Assembly: GCA_050178135.1 (NCBI GenBank)
Contig: JBFXGJ010000001.1
Span: 62,001-126,000, forward strand
Source of the DNA: UBA288 sp050178135
GTDB lineage: Archaea; Halobacteriota; Methanomicrobia; Methanomicrobiales; Methanospirillaceae
Reading direction: 5' to 3'
Length of the DNA: 64,000 bases
Position 1 is the first letter of the stretch, and every line of letters starts with the position of its first letter. Positions 42,725 to 52,515 of this stretch are shown here, piece after piece. The translations under genes and the position numbers were made by a program. Below the pieces are notes generated by a model, which did no database searches, was not told the DNA's origin, and worked only from the letters and a program-made list of their open reading frames with translations.

Positions 42725-44149
42725 ATGGAGAGCCCTCATCCCTTCCTGATCGGAGGTTTCTGGCGACGTTCGGGGACGACGGTCGATGTCGTATCACCGT
42801 TTGACGGGACCATTGCCGGTTCGGTCGAACTCGCAGCTCCGGACGACCTCGTTGATGCGATCGCAACGGTGCGTCGCGGTGCAGCGGTCATGCGTCGAAT
42901 CCCGGCCCACCGCAGGTCGGCGATCCTCCTCGAGATGGCCCGGCGTGTCGCCGCGGAAGCGAACTCGCTCTCCGATACCATCGTTGGAGAGTCTGGAAAG
43001 ACTATCACTCTGGCGCGGGCGGAGATCGACCGGGCTATAGCGACCCTCCGCGTCTCGGCCGACGAGGCGCTCCGTATCGGAGGCGAACTCGTCGATCTTG
43101 ATTGGAGCCCGGCGGGCGAGGGGTGTACCGGTCTTCTGCGACGGGTCCCCGTTGGTGTCGTTCTCGCCATCTCTCCGTTCAACTATCCGCTCAACCTTGT
43201 CTGTCACAAGCTCGGTCCTGCGCTTGCCGCCGGGAACGCTGTGATCGTTCGTCCATCGAGCCAGACACCCCTCACGGCCCTCGCCCTTGGTCGGATCGCC
43301 CTCGCCGCCGGGTGCCCACCTGAGGCGATAGCGGTCGTGCCGTGCCGCGCCTCGGACGCGGAGAGCCTTGTCGCAGATCCAGGGATCGACCTCCTCTCGT
43401 TTACAGGGAGCCCGACCGTGGGGTGGCGGCTCCGGTCCATTGCCGGGAAAAAGCATGTCGCCCTTGAACTCGGCGGTAATGCAGCGGTGATCGTCGAGCC
43501 CGATGCCGACCTTGCCGCCGCTGTTCCCAGGATCGTCAACGGAGGGTTTGTGAATGCGGGGCAGGTTTGCATATCGGTCCAGCGTGTCTTTCTTCACCGT
43601 TCCCTGTATGAAGATGGCCTGGCCCAGATCCTCGAGGCGACGCGGGGGCTGAAGGTCGGGGATCCACGCTCTTCAGAGACCATGATCGGCCCGATGATCT
43701 CGGAGAAAGCAGCTGCTGGCGCTGAAGAGAAGGTCCGTGAGGCGCTTGAAGCCGGAGCCGTCTGCGAGATCGGGGGATCCAGGGACGGCCCCCTCTTTCA
43801 ACCGACGGTCCTGACGCATACCCGTCCGGATATGCGGGTCAACTCGACCGAAGTCTTCGCACCGATCATCACCGTCACGCCGTATGACCGCCTCGATGAG
43901 GCGCTTGCGACGGCGAACGGTACGCAGTACGGACTCCAGCAGGGGCTCTTTTCCCACGACCTCCGGTCGATAGCCCTCGCGGCCGAACACTGCCGAGCCG
44001 GGGCGCTGATCGTCAACGATGTCCCGACTTTCAGGATGGATCACATGCCGTACGGCGGGATGAATGAATCCGGGCTCGGGAGGGAGGGGCCGCGATACGC
44101 GATCAAGGAGATGACCGAGCGCCAGTTCATCGTCATCAGACACGGTTGA
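42725..44149 (+). CDS. NAD(P)-dependent aldehyde dehydrogenase family protein (lactaldehyde/CofA-like)
   Basis: The 474-aa enzyme has the ALDH fold marks: VVLAISPFNYPLNLVCHKLGPALAAGNAVIVRPSSQTP (cofactor site with catalytic Asn, about 140-180), LSFTGSPTVGW, ALELGGNAAVIVEP (general base Glu, about 245), FVNAGQVCISVQR (catalytic Cys, about 283) and EVFAPIITVTPYD. It oxidises an aldehyde to the acid. Similar methanogen enzymes (MJ1411 type) make lactate from lactaldehyde for coenzyme F420, but other substrates are possible. It is read divergently from the acyl-CoA synthetase. Confidence 0.9.
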   Translation: MESPHPFLIGGFWRRSGTTVDVVSPFDGTIAGSVELAAPDDLVDAIATVRRGAAVMRRIPAHRRSAILLEMARRVAAEANSLSDTIVGESGKTITLARAEIDRAIATLRVSADEALRIGGELVDLDWSPAGEGCTGLLRRVPVGVVLAISPFNYPLNLVCHKLGPALAAGNAVIVRPSSQTPLTALALGRIALAAGCPPEAIAVVPCRASDAESLVADPGIDLLSFTGSPTVGWRLRSIAGKKHVALELGGNAAVIVEPDADLAAAVPRIVNGGFVNAGQVCISVQRVFLHRSLYEDGLAQILEATRGLKVGDPRSSETMIGPMISEKAAAGAEEKVREALEAGAVCEIGGSRDGPLFQPTVLTHTRPDMRVNSTEVFAPIITVTPYDRLDEALATANGTQYGLQQGLFSHDLRSIALAAEHCRAGALIVNDVPTFRMDHMPYGGMNESGLGREGPRYAIKEMTERQFIVIRHG

Positions 44150-44198
44150 AGCCGCGACACTCACGGTCGCGCGTTCTTGACCGGGCCGGTCATCGGTT

Positions 44199-46355
44199 TC
44201 AACCGGTACGCCGGAAACCCCGGGCAGGAACCTGAATCTCGAACCGTGCACCGGGGCCGTTCTGTATCGCCTCGCGGATCTCGATACCCGTGATCGAGAG
44301 TATATCCCGGCAGAGACAGAGACCCAGCCCGGTTCCATCCGGCCTTCTCTTGAAGCACCCCTCGCGGGCTTCGGTGCTCAAACCTGGACCGTCGTCCTCG
44401 CAGGTAATGACCAGGTTCCTGGCGTCTTCTTCAGTTCGTACCGAGAGCCGCGTTGCTCCGGGGGCGTGGTGTGCTGTGTTCTCAGCAATCTGGGTGAAGA
44501 CACGCGGGAAGAGCGGGTCTGCGTAGACCTCGTACGGCATCTCTCCACACTCGAACGTGAACATGGTCGTGCCCGCCATTCGGACCCCTTCCTTCACCGT
44601 CTCCTCGAGGGGATGCCAGATCGGGGGGTGTGCACCGAGGTCCTGGTAGTCCTTGGTGAAAGTAATGAGTCGCTGGATGTTCCGGGTGAGGGAGAGTTCT
44701 TTCTCCACGTACGACGAGATAACGGGATCCTTGTTGTCTTCGCTGGAGAGCTCGAGGTAGAGGAGAAGGGCGGTTACCTGGTTCAGGATGTCGTGCCTGG
44801 TGATCGATGAAAGCAGGTTCAGCTTCTCGCTGGCCCGGCGTGCCGCCTCCTCCGCCATCCTCCGTTCCGTCACGTCCCGAATAAAGGTGAGGACGTGCCG
44901 TGAACCCGCGAACTCTATCAGCCCGATAGAGTAGTCGACCGGGAACGGCGTTCCGTCCCGGCGAAGATGCTCGGTCGATCCACTCAGCCACGCGTCGCCC
45001 TCGAGATCCCCCAACCGCCTGGACAGGGAATTACCGTCGGAGACTGCCTCGATCTCGGAGATCCGGCTCTCCACCAGTTCCGCAGCGGAACGCCCGTAGC
45101 AGGCGGCGGCTGCCTGGTTGGCGGCGACCACGCGCCCGGTATCACCCGTCTCCGCTGTCAGGAGCAGGATCCCCTCCCCGGCCCGCTCGAAGATCGCGCG
45201 ATACCGACTCTCACTCTCAGCGAGGGCGCGAGCCTGAGCCCGGGCCCCGGTGACATCGCGGAAGACCACCTGGACCGCTTGCTGGTCCTGGAAACCGACG
45301 GGCGCCGCGGTCATCTCGACCTCGATTGTCCGTCCGTCCGCCCGGACCAACTGCCCCTCTCCCGGAACCGGGCGATTTACGGGCTCACCGAACCACCCCT
45401 CGATCCCTTCGGGGGACATCCAGGTTCGAATCTCCTGTCCGATCCCCTCCCCGGGCAACGCCAGCCCGAGGATGGTCGCCGCTGCTGAGTTCATGAAGAC
45501 GACATACCCGTCGACCTGGATCAGGAGCCCTTCCGTCATCGCCTCGACGACCGCCCGATACCCCGCCTCCCGTTCCTCGAGGGCTCTCAGGGTGCGCCGT
45601 TGTTCGGTCACGTCCTCGATAAGGGCGACGAGGAACGGGCTCTCACCGTCCGGATGGACCGGCGCCATCGAGACGACAACGTCCGCCGTCTTGCCATCCC
45701 CCCGTTCGATTCGGACCTCGCGAGGAATGCACCCCCTCGGATCGATGAACGCCCTTTCAAACTCCTCGTATTCGTGGTTCCTCTCGTGCGGCACGACAAG
45801 GTCCATCCAGGAGAGGGCCTGCAGCATCTCGGGGGTCCGCCCGAGGATCTCGAGCGCCTTTCGGTTCGCTTCCCGGATAACACCTGCCTCGCCGATGATC
45901 GTGATCCCGATAAGCGGAATCTGGAAGTACGAGCGGAACCGTGCCTCGCTCCTCGCGAGTGCGACCTGCACCTGCCGCTGCTCGACCACGGTTCGGATCT
46001 GCTGAGCGAGGTCCGCATACTGCGCTCGGGGACTTCCCCCCTTCTGCAGATAGGAGTCCGCCCCCAGATTCAGGGCCTGGATGGCGACTTCCTCGCCGCC
46101 GTGGCCGGTTAGAAGGATGAACGGCAGCCTGTCGTGCCTCGCCCGGACCTCTCGAAGGAAGGCGAGTCCATCGTGGTCCGGCATCTGGTAATCGGCTACT
46201 ATGGCATCGAAGCTTCCCGTCTCCAGTGCCTTCATGGCATCGTCGACGCATCTGGCCCCGGTCACCCGGATCTCAGGGTCGATCTGCTCGAGGTAGCGCG
46301 CACCCAACCTGAGAAGGGCCGGCTCATCGTCCACGTAGAGTACCGTAATCACCAT
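44199..46355 (-). CDS. Hybrid sensor: receiver domain, PAS domains and histidine kinase
   Basis: A 718-aa cytoplasmic protein without membrane spans. A receiver domain comes first (LYVDDEP at 6-12, phospho-Asp D55 in VADYQMPDHDG, HGGEE switch region), then three PAS domains (about 140-265, 275-390 and 395-505, with blocks such as EITLGR-like linkers and MNSAAATILGL). The kinase part follows: H-box LSSITRHDILNQVTALLLY (His about 514) and an HATPase_c domain with an N-box (IAENTAHHAP) and GDGPGLS-like loop (CEDDGPGLSTE). The REC-PAS-HK order is common in Methanomicrobiales. It is downstream of the next regulator gene by 68 nt, so they are co-transcribed. Confidence 0.88.
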   Translation of the reverse strand: MVITVLYVDDEPALLRLGARYLEQIDPEIRVTGARCVDDAMKALETGSFDAIVADYQMPDHDGLAFLREVRARHDRLPFILLTGHGGEEVAIQALNLGADSYLQKGGSPRAQYADLAQQIRTVVEQRQVQVALARSEARFRSYFQIPLIGITIIGEAGVIREANRKALEILGRTPEMLQALSWMDLVVPHERNHEYEEFERAFIDPRGCIPREVRIERGDGKTADVVVSMAPVHPDGESPFLVALIEDVTEQRRTLRALEEREAGYRAVVEAMTEGLLIQVDGYVVFMNSAAATILGLALPGEGIGQEIRTWMSPEGIEGWFGEPVNRPVPGEGQLVRADGRTIEVEMTAAPVGFQDQQAVQVVFRDVTGARAQARALAESESRYRAIFERAGEGILLLTAETGDTGRVVAANQAAAACYGRSAAELVESRISEIEAVSDGNSLSRRLGDLEGDAWLSGSTEHLRRDGTPFPVDYSIGLIEFAGSRHVLTFIRDVTERRMAEEAARRASEKLNLLSSITRHDILNQVTALLLYLELSSEDNKDPVISSYVEKELSLTRNIQRLITFTKDYQDLGAHPPIWHPLEETVKEGVRMAGTTMFTFECGEMPYEVYADPLFPRVFTQIAENTAHHAPGATRLSVRTEEDARNLVITCEDDGPGLSTEAREGCFKRRPDGTGLGLCLCRDILSITGIEIREAIQNGPGARFEIQVPARGFRRTG

Positions 46356-46423
46356 TGGCGACAGCTGCTTCTGTATCGATCGGCCCACCTGAAATGGCTA
46401 TCGCAGGGGGACCATTGCCTCTC

Positions 46424-47791
46424 TTACTCCGCGCTCTCGAGGTGGTAGCTCCCTGCGGGAACGCAGATGTCGAACTCAAACCCCGCCGGGGTCTTTCGCT
46501 CCTCTACCGTCAACGGGCAATCATCCAGGATTCCCTGGAGGACTGACAGCCTGTCTTTTCCCTCTCCGAAATCCCCCCTCAGACCGGTTCCTCTCCTCTC
46601 CCCGAACCTGATGACAAGCCGGCTGTTTCCGTCGACCGATGCGGAGAGGCGAATGTCTTCTGCCCCTGTTCGAACGGCCTCTGTAAAGAGCTGATGAATA
46701 ACCCGCTCAAGCCAGGCATCCGAGGAGACAAGGACCTCCGGGCATTCCGCCACGTATCCGTCGCTCGCGACTCCTGCTGCCCGTGCCGCCCGCCGAACGA
46801 TGGGAAGGAGGGGAAGATAGCGGGCAGGATCGTCCGCGCGGGGTCGGTGTCTCAGAGCGTAAGCAACGTCCGAACGGATCTCTTCGTTCGCGATCATGAT
46901 CCGTTCGATCAGCGCCAGGTCCCGGCGGGCGGTGACGTTCCTGCTGAGCTGGTTTGCCAGGCCGCGGATCACCAGGGTGCTCCGCTCGACCTGCTGTCGG
47001 AGTGTGGAACTGACAAGATCCAGCCTCTTCTCCATCTCCCTGGTCCGCGCCTCCAGGGCCTCTCGTTCCTTCACGTCTTCGATCACGAGGAGCAACTGGC
47101 CGGAACCGGTGTTCTTCAGGGTGATCTCCATCGGTGTTCCAACTTCGTTCGCGAGAGAGAACCTGCCCGAAGCGGTGGTGGCGTCGGTCCGGACCGCATC
47201 AACGAGGTCAAGGAACTGCTTCTTTTCCTCCAGCGCGAGCCTCGCGGTAAGATCGTCCAGGGTGTGCTTTTCCACATCCGTGCCGAGGAGGGCGCGCGAC
47301 AGCGTGTTCGCCTCCACCGCTTGACCCGACTGGTTGTACAGGATTAAACCCCGGTCCGCGTGCTCGAAGACAGCGTGATACTGCGCCTCGATGCGAGTCC
47401 GTGCCCTATCCGCCTGGTGGCGGGCGACCATCGCGTGCAACCGTGGAACGAGGTCGCCGAGGAGCGCCCCGATATCTGCCTGCTTCCTGATGAAGAGATC
47501 AGCCCGCCCGTTGAGTGCTTCAATCACGACCTCCTCGCTCCCCCGGCCCGTAAAGAGAATGAACGGGATGTCGCCAAATCGACGCCGCACCTCGGATAAC
47601 AGGGCGAGACCATTCGTACGGGGCATCGAGTAGTCGGAGAGGACCACGTGAATCGGCTCCCGTTCCAGGAGGTCAAGGGCCTCTTGTGCACTGCCTGCGG
47701 TCAGAACCTTGATCTCCGCGTCGTCCCTGAGCGCAGTTCGCACAAGGTGGAGCAGGTCGGGTTCGTCGTCGACGTAGAGGAGGCGGAGCAT
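46424..47791 (-). CDS. Receiver-PAS regulator with degenerate histidine-kinase-like C-terminus
   Basis: A 455-aa protein. Residues 1-120 form a receiver (LYVDDEPDLLHL, phospho-Asp D53 in LSDYSMP, FTGRGSEE); about 130-250 is a PAS domain; about 250-300 a helical coil (TREMEKRLDLVSSTLRQQVERS). The last 150 residues look like a worn HATPase region (LERVIHQLFTEAVRTGAEDIRLSA) without a clear N-box/G-box. The phospho-accepting His of an H-box is not seen. It may be a signal integrator or allosteric partner for the downstream kinase. ATG 47791 (MLRLLYVDDE) was preferred to 47803 by analogy. Confidence 0.8.
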   Translation of the reverse strand: MLRLLYVDDEPDLLHLVRTALRDDAEIKVLTAGSAQEALDLLEREPIHVVLSDYSMPRTNGLALLSEVRRRFGDIPFILFTGRGSEEVVIEALNGRADLFIRKQADIGALLGDLVPRLHAMVARHQADRARTRIEAQYHAVFEHADRGLILYNQSGQAVEANTLSRALLGTDVEKHTLDDLTARLALEEKKQFLDLVDAVRTDATTASGRFSLANEVGTPMEITLKNTGSGQLLLVIEDVKEREALEARTREMEKRLDLVSSTLRQQVERSTLVIRGLANQLSRNVTARRDLALIERIMIANEEIRSDVAYALRHRPRADDPARYLPLLPIVRRAARAAGVASDGYVAECPEVLVSSDAWLERVIHQLFTEAVRTGAEDIRLSASVDGNSRLVIRFGERRGTGLRGDFGEGKDRLSVLQGILDDCPLTVEERKTPAGFEFDICVPAGSYHLESAE

Positions 47792-47860
47792 CGTTGGGCG
47801 CATCTCAGCGACAAGTAGCCTTGATTCTCTTATTAATACTTCTCTCGTCTCTGGAAGGAC

Positions 47861-48772
47861 TCAGGCACCGATCAGTTCTGGGACGTTGATCATCATCAAT
47901 CCGAAGATCAGCATGATCCCTGCGAATGCCATCTGAAGTGGGCGAGGTGAACAGGCGTGAGCGAACCGTGCGCCCACCTGGGCCATCGGGATCGAACTGG
48001 CAGCAAGTGCAAGAAACCCGGCGACGTGGACGTAGCCGACGGACAGGGCGAGGGTGGGCCCGCCGGGGGGTACGCTCAACGCATAACTGGTCACCCCACC
48101 GACCGCTGCAGAGAGGATGATGGGCATCGATGTCCCGACGGCGGCGTGGACCGAGTAATGGAGCAGCAGGAGCAGCACAGGCACCAAGACGACCCCTCCA
48201 CCAATCCCGAGCATGCCCGAGAGGAGGCCGATTGGAACTCCCAGCAACAGGTATTGCGGGTGGCTCAGCTCGATGGGTGGTGTATCCCGGGAGCAGTCCG
48301 GGCGGCGGGCGAGCCGAAACGCCAGTGCGATTAACACCACGCCGAGGAGGAGTTCGAGCGGGCGGGCCGGGAGCCTGGTCGAGATCATCCCTCCGATAAA
48401 GGAGAAGGTGGCTGCCGATGGTGCCATCCAGTAGACGGCATCCCACCTGATGGCCGATCGCCGGTGGTGTGCCCAGGTGCCTGACGCAGCGGTGGGGAGC
48501 ACCACCGCGAGGCTCGTTCCAAAGGCAGTTCGGAGTGCCGTCTCGGGGTCGACGCCAAACAGGCCGAGTGCCCAGTACTGGACTGGGACCATCAAGAAGC
48601 CCCCTCCGACACCAAAGAATCCCGATGCGAGGCCCACAAAAGCACCCGTCAGAAACAGCAGACCAGAGTACAGGAACTGGGGGTCCGTTGGATCACATCC
48701 CTGGATAGAGAGGCGGTGTCGTCGATTAGCCCTTCCGGTGATGACGGGGCCCGGTACCTGCATGCCCTGCAC
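47861..48772 (-). CDS. TauE/SafE (TSUP) family permease
   Basis: A 303-aa membrane protein with about eight hydrophobic segments and the duplicated TSUP motifs GLASGFFGVGGGFLMVPVQYW (about 45-65) and GLLSGMLGIGGGVVLVPVLLLLL (about 185-205). The family moves sulfonates, sulfite, sulfoacetate or other small organic anions; the substrate is not shown. The first about 30 residues (RANRRHRLSIQGCDP) are polar, so a later start near residue 32 is possible. Confidence 0.88.
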   Translation of the reverse strand: MQGMQVPGPVITGRANRRHRLSIQGCDPTDPQFLYSGLLFLTGAFVGLASGFFGVGGGFLMVPVQYWALGLFGVDPETALRTAFGTSLAVVLPTAASGTWAHHRRSAIRWDAVYWMAPSAATFSFIGGMISTRLPARPLELLLGVVLIALAFRLARRPDCSRDTPPIELSHPQYLLLGVPIGLLSGMLGIGGGVVLVPVLLLLLHYSVHAAVGTSMPIILSAAVGGVTSYALSVPPGGPTLALSVGYVHVAGFLALAASSIPMAQVGARFAHACSPRPLQMAFAGIMLIFGLMMINVPELIGA

Positions 48773-48853
48773 AAAGGTGGTCTGGTGTGGACGCAGCTCG
48801 CTCGTATTCCCGGGTTCCAGATGTTGGGACGCGCCACTGGAGTAAAAAGGGGT

Positions 48854-51277
48854 TTACTGGTACTCCGGCGGCTGAGCCTCTTTTGGTAGTCCGCCCTTGA
48901 AGTGTTGCTGGATCCGCGTGTAGTAGTTGCGGAGGTTCTCGTTCATGGTGGGGTGCACCTTCGCGAGTGCTGCCTCGAAGTGCTCCCACGTGATGACAGG
49001 GGTTCTTTCCCTGAGGGCATACATGCCAGCCTCCCGGCAGAGTGCCTCGATGTCTGAGCCGACATATCCCTCGGTCCTTGTTGCCAGTTCATCAAGTTGC
49101 TTGGTCCTTACCGGGTCCTCAAGCCTGAGCCCTCGCGCGGCAGTTGCCTTCGCCAGTTCCTGGCGCCGTTCGTACACCGTCAGACCCCCTTCGGCGGGGG
49201 ACGTGATGGTGCTCGCCGCCTGGCGTGCTTCATCGATCGAGAAGGTCCGGTTGCGCCCCAGACCTTCCACGAACCTCTCGAGTTCCACGGCGGTATATCC
49301 ACCCGTGAAAGTCAGCACCTCTTCCATCGAAGAACCCGCGATCGGTTTTCCGCGAGTATGGATCTCCAGTATTCGCAACCGGTCGCCGCGCCCGGGCTGG
49401 CCGATGTAGACAAGCCGGTCGAATCGCCCGGCCCTGAGAAGGGCCGGGTCGACGATATCAGGGCGGTTGGTCGCTGCCATGACGACCACGTCTTTCAACT
49501 CTTCGAGTCCGTCCATCTCGGTCAGGATCTGGTTGAGGACCGACTCGATCACGTGCGAGCCCGTGTCCCCGCCTCGCGAGGGCGCAAGGGCATCAAGCTC
49601 GTCGAAGAAGATGATCGATGGGGCGACCTGGCGGGCCTTGCGGAAGACCTCCCGCACGGCCCGCTCAGACTCACCGACCCACTTGGAGAGGAGCTGCGGG
49701 CCACGGATCGGGATGAAGTTCGCACCAGACTCGGAGGCTGCTGCCTTCGCGATCAGGGTCTTGCCGGTGCCGGGCGGTCCATAGAGGAGCACCCCCCGCG
49801 GGGGCCGGATCCCGAGCATATCGAACCGCTCGTGGTCGGTGAGGGGGTACTCCACCGCCTCCCGGACCTCCTGTTTCGCCTCTTCGAGGCCGCCGACATC
49901 GGTCCAGTCGACATGCGAGACCTCGAGCATCACCTCCCGCATCGCGGACGGACCGACGTCGCGGAGTGCATCGCGGAAGTCGCGCGCCTGGACTTCGAGC
50001 CGCTCGAGGATCTCCTCCGGAATCTCGTCGACCTCGAGATCAATCTCGGGAAGGTACCGTCTGAGCGCGCGGATTGCCGCCTCGCGGGCCAGTGCCGCGA
50101 GGTCGGCGCCGACAAACCCGAAGGTCTGCTGGGAGAGTTCCTCCAGGTTGACATCGGCCGCGAGCGGCATGGTCCGGGTGTGGATCTTCAGGATCTCAAT
50201 CCGATCCACCTCGGCAGGTACCCCGATCTCGATCTCTCGATCGAAACGACCGGGTCGGCGCAGGGCAGGATCGATCGCGTCGACCCGGTTCGTCGCGCCG
50301 ATCACGACCACCTCCCCGCGTTCCTCCAGCCCATCCATCATGGTCAGGAGCTGGGCTACCACCCGTCGCTCGACCTCGCCCGTGACGTCCTCTCGCCTGG
50401 GGGCGATCGAGTCGAGCTCGTCGATGAAGATGATGGCTGGGGCGTTCTCACGTGCCTCCTCGAAGACCTCGCGGAGCCGCTGTTCGGACTCGCCGTAATA
50501 CTTGGAGATCACCTCGGGGCCTGCGATCGCTATGAAATGGGCCCCGGACTCGTTTGCAACGGCCTTCGCGATCAGGGTCTTTCCGGTGCCGGGCGGTCCA
50601 AAGAGGAGCACGCCCTTCGGCGGTTCAATCCCGAGTCGCTGGAACAGTTCTGGATGCCGGATCGGGAGCTCGATCGTCTCCCGGACGCGCTGGAGTTCGT
50701 AGTTCAGCCCGCCGATATCCTCGTAGCTGATCTGCCGCGCCCCCTCGAACCCGGCGGCTGGCTTGTCGGAGAACTCGATCTCGGTGTTCTTCGAGATGAT
50801 CACAGCCTCGATCGGCTCGACGATCACTGCCTTGAAGGCGACGATCTGGGGCTGCATGAATGGAAATCCCTGCCGGATCGGGACCGAGTCACCCTCGACG
50901 ACGGGGAAGTCGATCAGCGAATTGGTCGCGTGTTCGAGGTTGATCGGGACGTTCGTGGGCAGGTCGACCGGCGGGGCGAGTACGACCCGCTGGGCCTCAA
51001 TCTCCTCGGTGATCTTCGCGACCCGGATCCGGTCCCCAATCGAGACGCCGGCATTCGCCCTGGTGATGTTGTCAATCCGGATCTTCCCCTGGTTCCAGTC
51101 GGTGACCAGCGCCCTCCATACCTTGGCGACGGTCCTTCGCTTCCCCTCGATCAGGACGATGTCACCCGGGGATACCCTGAGCTGCAGCATCGTCTCGGGA
51201 TCAAGCCGGGCTTTTCCTCCGCCCTGATCCTCGGGATACGCGCTGTCAACCTTGAGAAAGAATTCCGGCATATGCAC
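48854..51277 (-). CDS. cdc48: CDC48/VAT-type AAA+ ATPase
   Basis: An 807-aa protein with the p97 plan: an N domain of two barrel parts (1-190), D1 with Walker A GPPGTGKTLIAKAVANESGA (about 228), Walker B FIDELDSIAPRR and SRH ATNRVDAIDPALRRPGRFDREIE, and D2 with GPPGTGKTLIAKAAASESGA (about 502), FFDELDALAPSRG and the SRH ATNRPDIVDPALLRAGRFDRLVY. It unfolds proteins, probably for the proteasome. A second start (MPEFFLKVD) exists two codons in. It is divergent from larC, with 38 bp between them that include AT-rich sequence for both promoters. Confidence 0.95.
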   Translation of the reverse strand: MHMPEFFLKVDSAYPEDQGGGKARLDPETMLQLRVSPGDIVLIEGKRRTVAKVWRALVTDWNQGKIRIDNITRANAGVSIGDRIRVAKITEEIEAQRVVLAPPVDLPTNVPINLEHATNSLIDFPVVEGDSVPIRQGFPFMQPQIVAFKAVIVEPIEAVIISKNTEIEFSDKPAAGFEGARQISYEDIGGLNYELQRVRETIELPIRHPELFQRLGIEPPKGVLLFGPPGTGKTLIAKAVANESGAHFIAIAGPEVISKYYGESEQRLREVFEEARENAPAIIFIDELDSIAPRREDVTGEVERRVVAQLLTMMDGLEERGEVVVIGATNRVDAIDPALRRPGRFDREIEIGVPAEVDRIEILKIHTRTMPLAADVNLEELSQQTFGFVGADLAALAREAAIRALRRYLPEIDLEVDEIPEEILERLEVQARDFRDALRDVGPSAMREVMLEVSHVDWTDVGGLEEAKQEVREAVEYPLTDHERFDMLGIRPPRGVLLYGPPGTGKTLIAKAAASESGANFIPIRGPQLLSKWVGESERAVREVFRKARQVAPSIIFFDELDALAPSRGGDTGSHVIESVLNQILTEMDGLEELKDVVVMAATNRPDIVDPALLRAGRFDRLVYIGQPGRGDRLRILEIHTRGKPIAGSSMEEVLTFTGGYTAVELERFVEGLGRNRTFSIDEARQAASTITSPAEGGLTVYERRQELAKATAARGLRLEDPVRTKQLDELATRTEGYVGSDIEALCREAGMYALRERTPVITWEHFEAALAKVHPTMNENLRNYYTRIQQHFKGGLPKEAQPPEYQ

Positions 51278-51315
51278 CTTACATCTTTTATGCCTTCATT
51301 TATAAGTACTGGTGA

Positions 51316-52515
51316 ATGCGCATCCTGGTGATCGACCCGGTAGCGGGCGCCGCAGGCGATATGCTCGTCGGTGGGCTCCTTGCCGTCGGTGCTGACTGCG
51401 AGGTCGTGACGCGTGCGATGGCATCGGTCGTCGCCGAGCCAACGATCGAACAGGTGGACCGTGCCGGTATCAAGGCGATGCATGTCCGGACCCACGCTGC
51501 ATGCACCCACCGGAGCCTCGACGAGGTGCTGGAGCGAGTCGATTCCGCCGACGCGTCTTGTGACGCCATCGCCCTTGCTCGGCGCGTCTTTCTCCGCCTC
51601 CACGCCGCCGAGTCGCGAGTGCATGGCGAAGACCATGTGCACTTCCACGAGGTCGGTGCTGACGACGCGATCGCTGATGTCCTGGGGGCATCGACGGCCC
51701 TACTCAGTCTCGGTGTCGACGGCGTGGCGGTGATGCCCGTCCCGTTCGGTCCAGGAACGGTCGATGGAGCGCATGGGGCCTATCCACTTCCCTCGCCGGC
51801 AACGGTCGCCCTGCTGTCTGACTCGGGGATCGAAGCGAGGCTGGAGCCCGGGGACGGCTCGGAGGTGCTCACCCCGACGGGCGCAGCCCTGCTTGCGGAG
51901 GTCCAGACCTTTTCCTGGCGAGCACTGGCTCCGTTCACGGTCACTGCCGCCGGCTACGGAGCCGGGACACGGAATCCGCCGGGCAAGCCGAACGTCCTCC
52001 GCGTCCTCCTGGTCGAGACCCGTTCTATGGACGGTGACCACGTCGAGGTCCTGGAGACGAACGTCGACGACGTGACCGGCGAAGTCCTGGGTCACGCAAT
52101 CGTCCGCCTCATGGAGACCGGTGCCCGGGACGCGCAGGCGATCCCGGCCTTGATGAAGAAGGGGCGGATGGGGTACCTGGTCCGCGTCGTCTGTCGGCCC
52201 GAGGACGGCCCGAAGTGCGCCCGCGTTCTCGCCGAGGAACTGGGCACGCTGGGCGTCCGCTCGACCCCGTATATCCATCGTTTCATAGCGGAGCGAACCG
52301 TTGAACCAATCCCGGTCACTATCGGGACCGAGACCCGCCATATCGACGTCAAGCACGGTCTGCTTGATGGAAAAGTATACACTAGCAAGCCCGAATTCGA
52401 GCAGGTGCGCGACTGGGCGACCGCTCTCGGCCTCCCCTTCCGGGCGGTCTCCAGGGTGGTGGACGAGTCGGTGGGTCGACGAGTGACGGAGATGAGAGAT
52501 GAACCCCGAAAGTGA
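51316..52515 (+). CDS. larC: LarC: nickel insertion protein for the nickel-pincer cofactor
   Basis: A 399-aa protein: LVIDPVAGAAGDMLVGGLLA at the start, DHVHFHEVGADDAIADVLGA (about 112-131, His-rich nickel-binding part), VLTPTGAALL, then METNVDD-like VLETNVDDVTGEVLG, and the C-terminal part KKGRMGYLVRVVC ... SKPEFEQVRDWA. LarC uses CTP to insert Ni into the pyridinium cofactor of lactate racemase and relatives. LarB and LarE are not in this window. Unlike some bacterial larC genes, no programmed frameshift is needed; one frame covers the protein. It overlaps radB by 17 nt. Confidence 0.9.
   Translation: MRILVIDPVAGAAGDMLVGGLLAVGADCEVVTRAMASVVAEPTIEQVDRAGIKAMHVRTHAACTHRSLDEVLERVDSADASCDAIALARRVFLRLHAAESRVHGEDHVHFHEVGADDAIADVLGASTALLSLGVDGVAVMPVPFGPGTVDGAHGAYPLPSPATVALLSDSGIEARLEPGDGSEVLTPTGAALLAEVQTFSWRALAPFTVTAAGYGAGTRNPPGKPNVLRVLLVETRSMDGDHVEVLETNVDDVTGEVLGHAIVRLMETGARDAQAIPALMKKGRMGYLVRVVCRPEDGPKCARVLAEELGTLGVRSTPYIHRFIAERTVEPIPVTIGTETRHIDVKHGLLDGKVYTSKPEFEQVRDWATALGLPFRAVSRVVDESVGRRVTEMRDEPRK

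Noticed and set aside
49097..51331. 744-codon open frame on the plus strand opposite the CDC48 gene
   Set aside because: It is an antisense shadow of the clear CDC48/VAT gene, created by GC-rich codon bias. It shows no domain or ribosome site.
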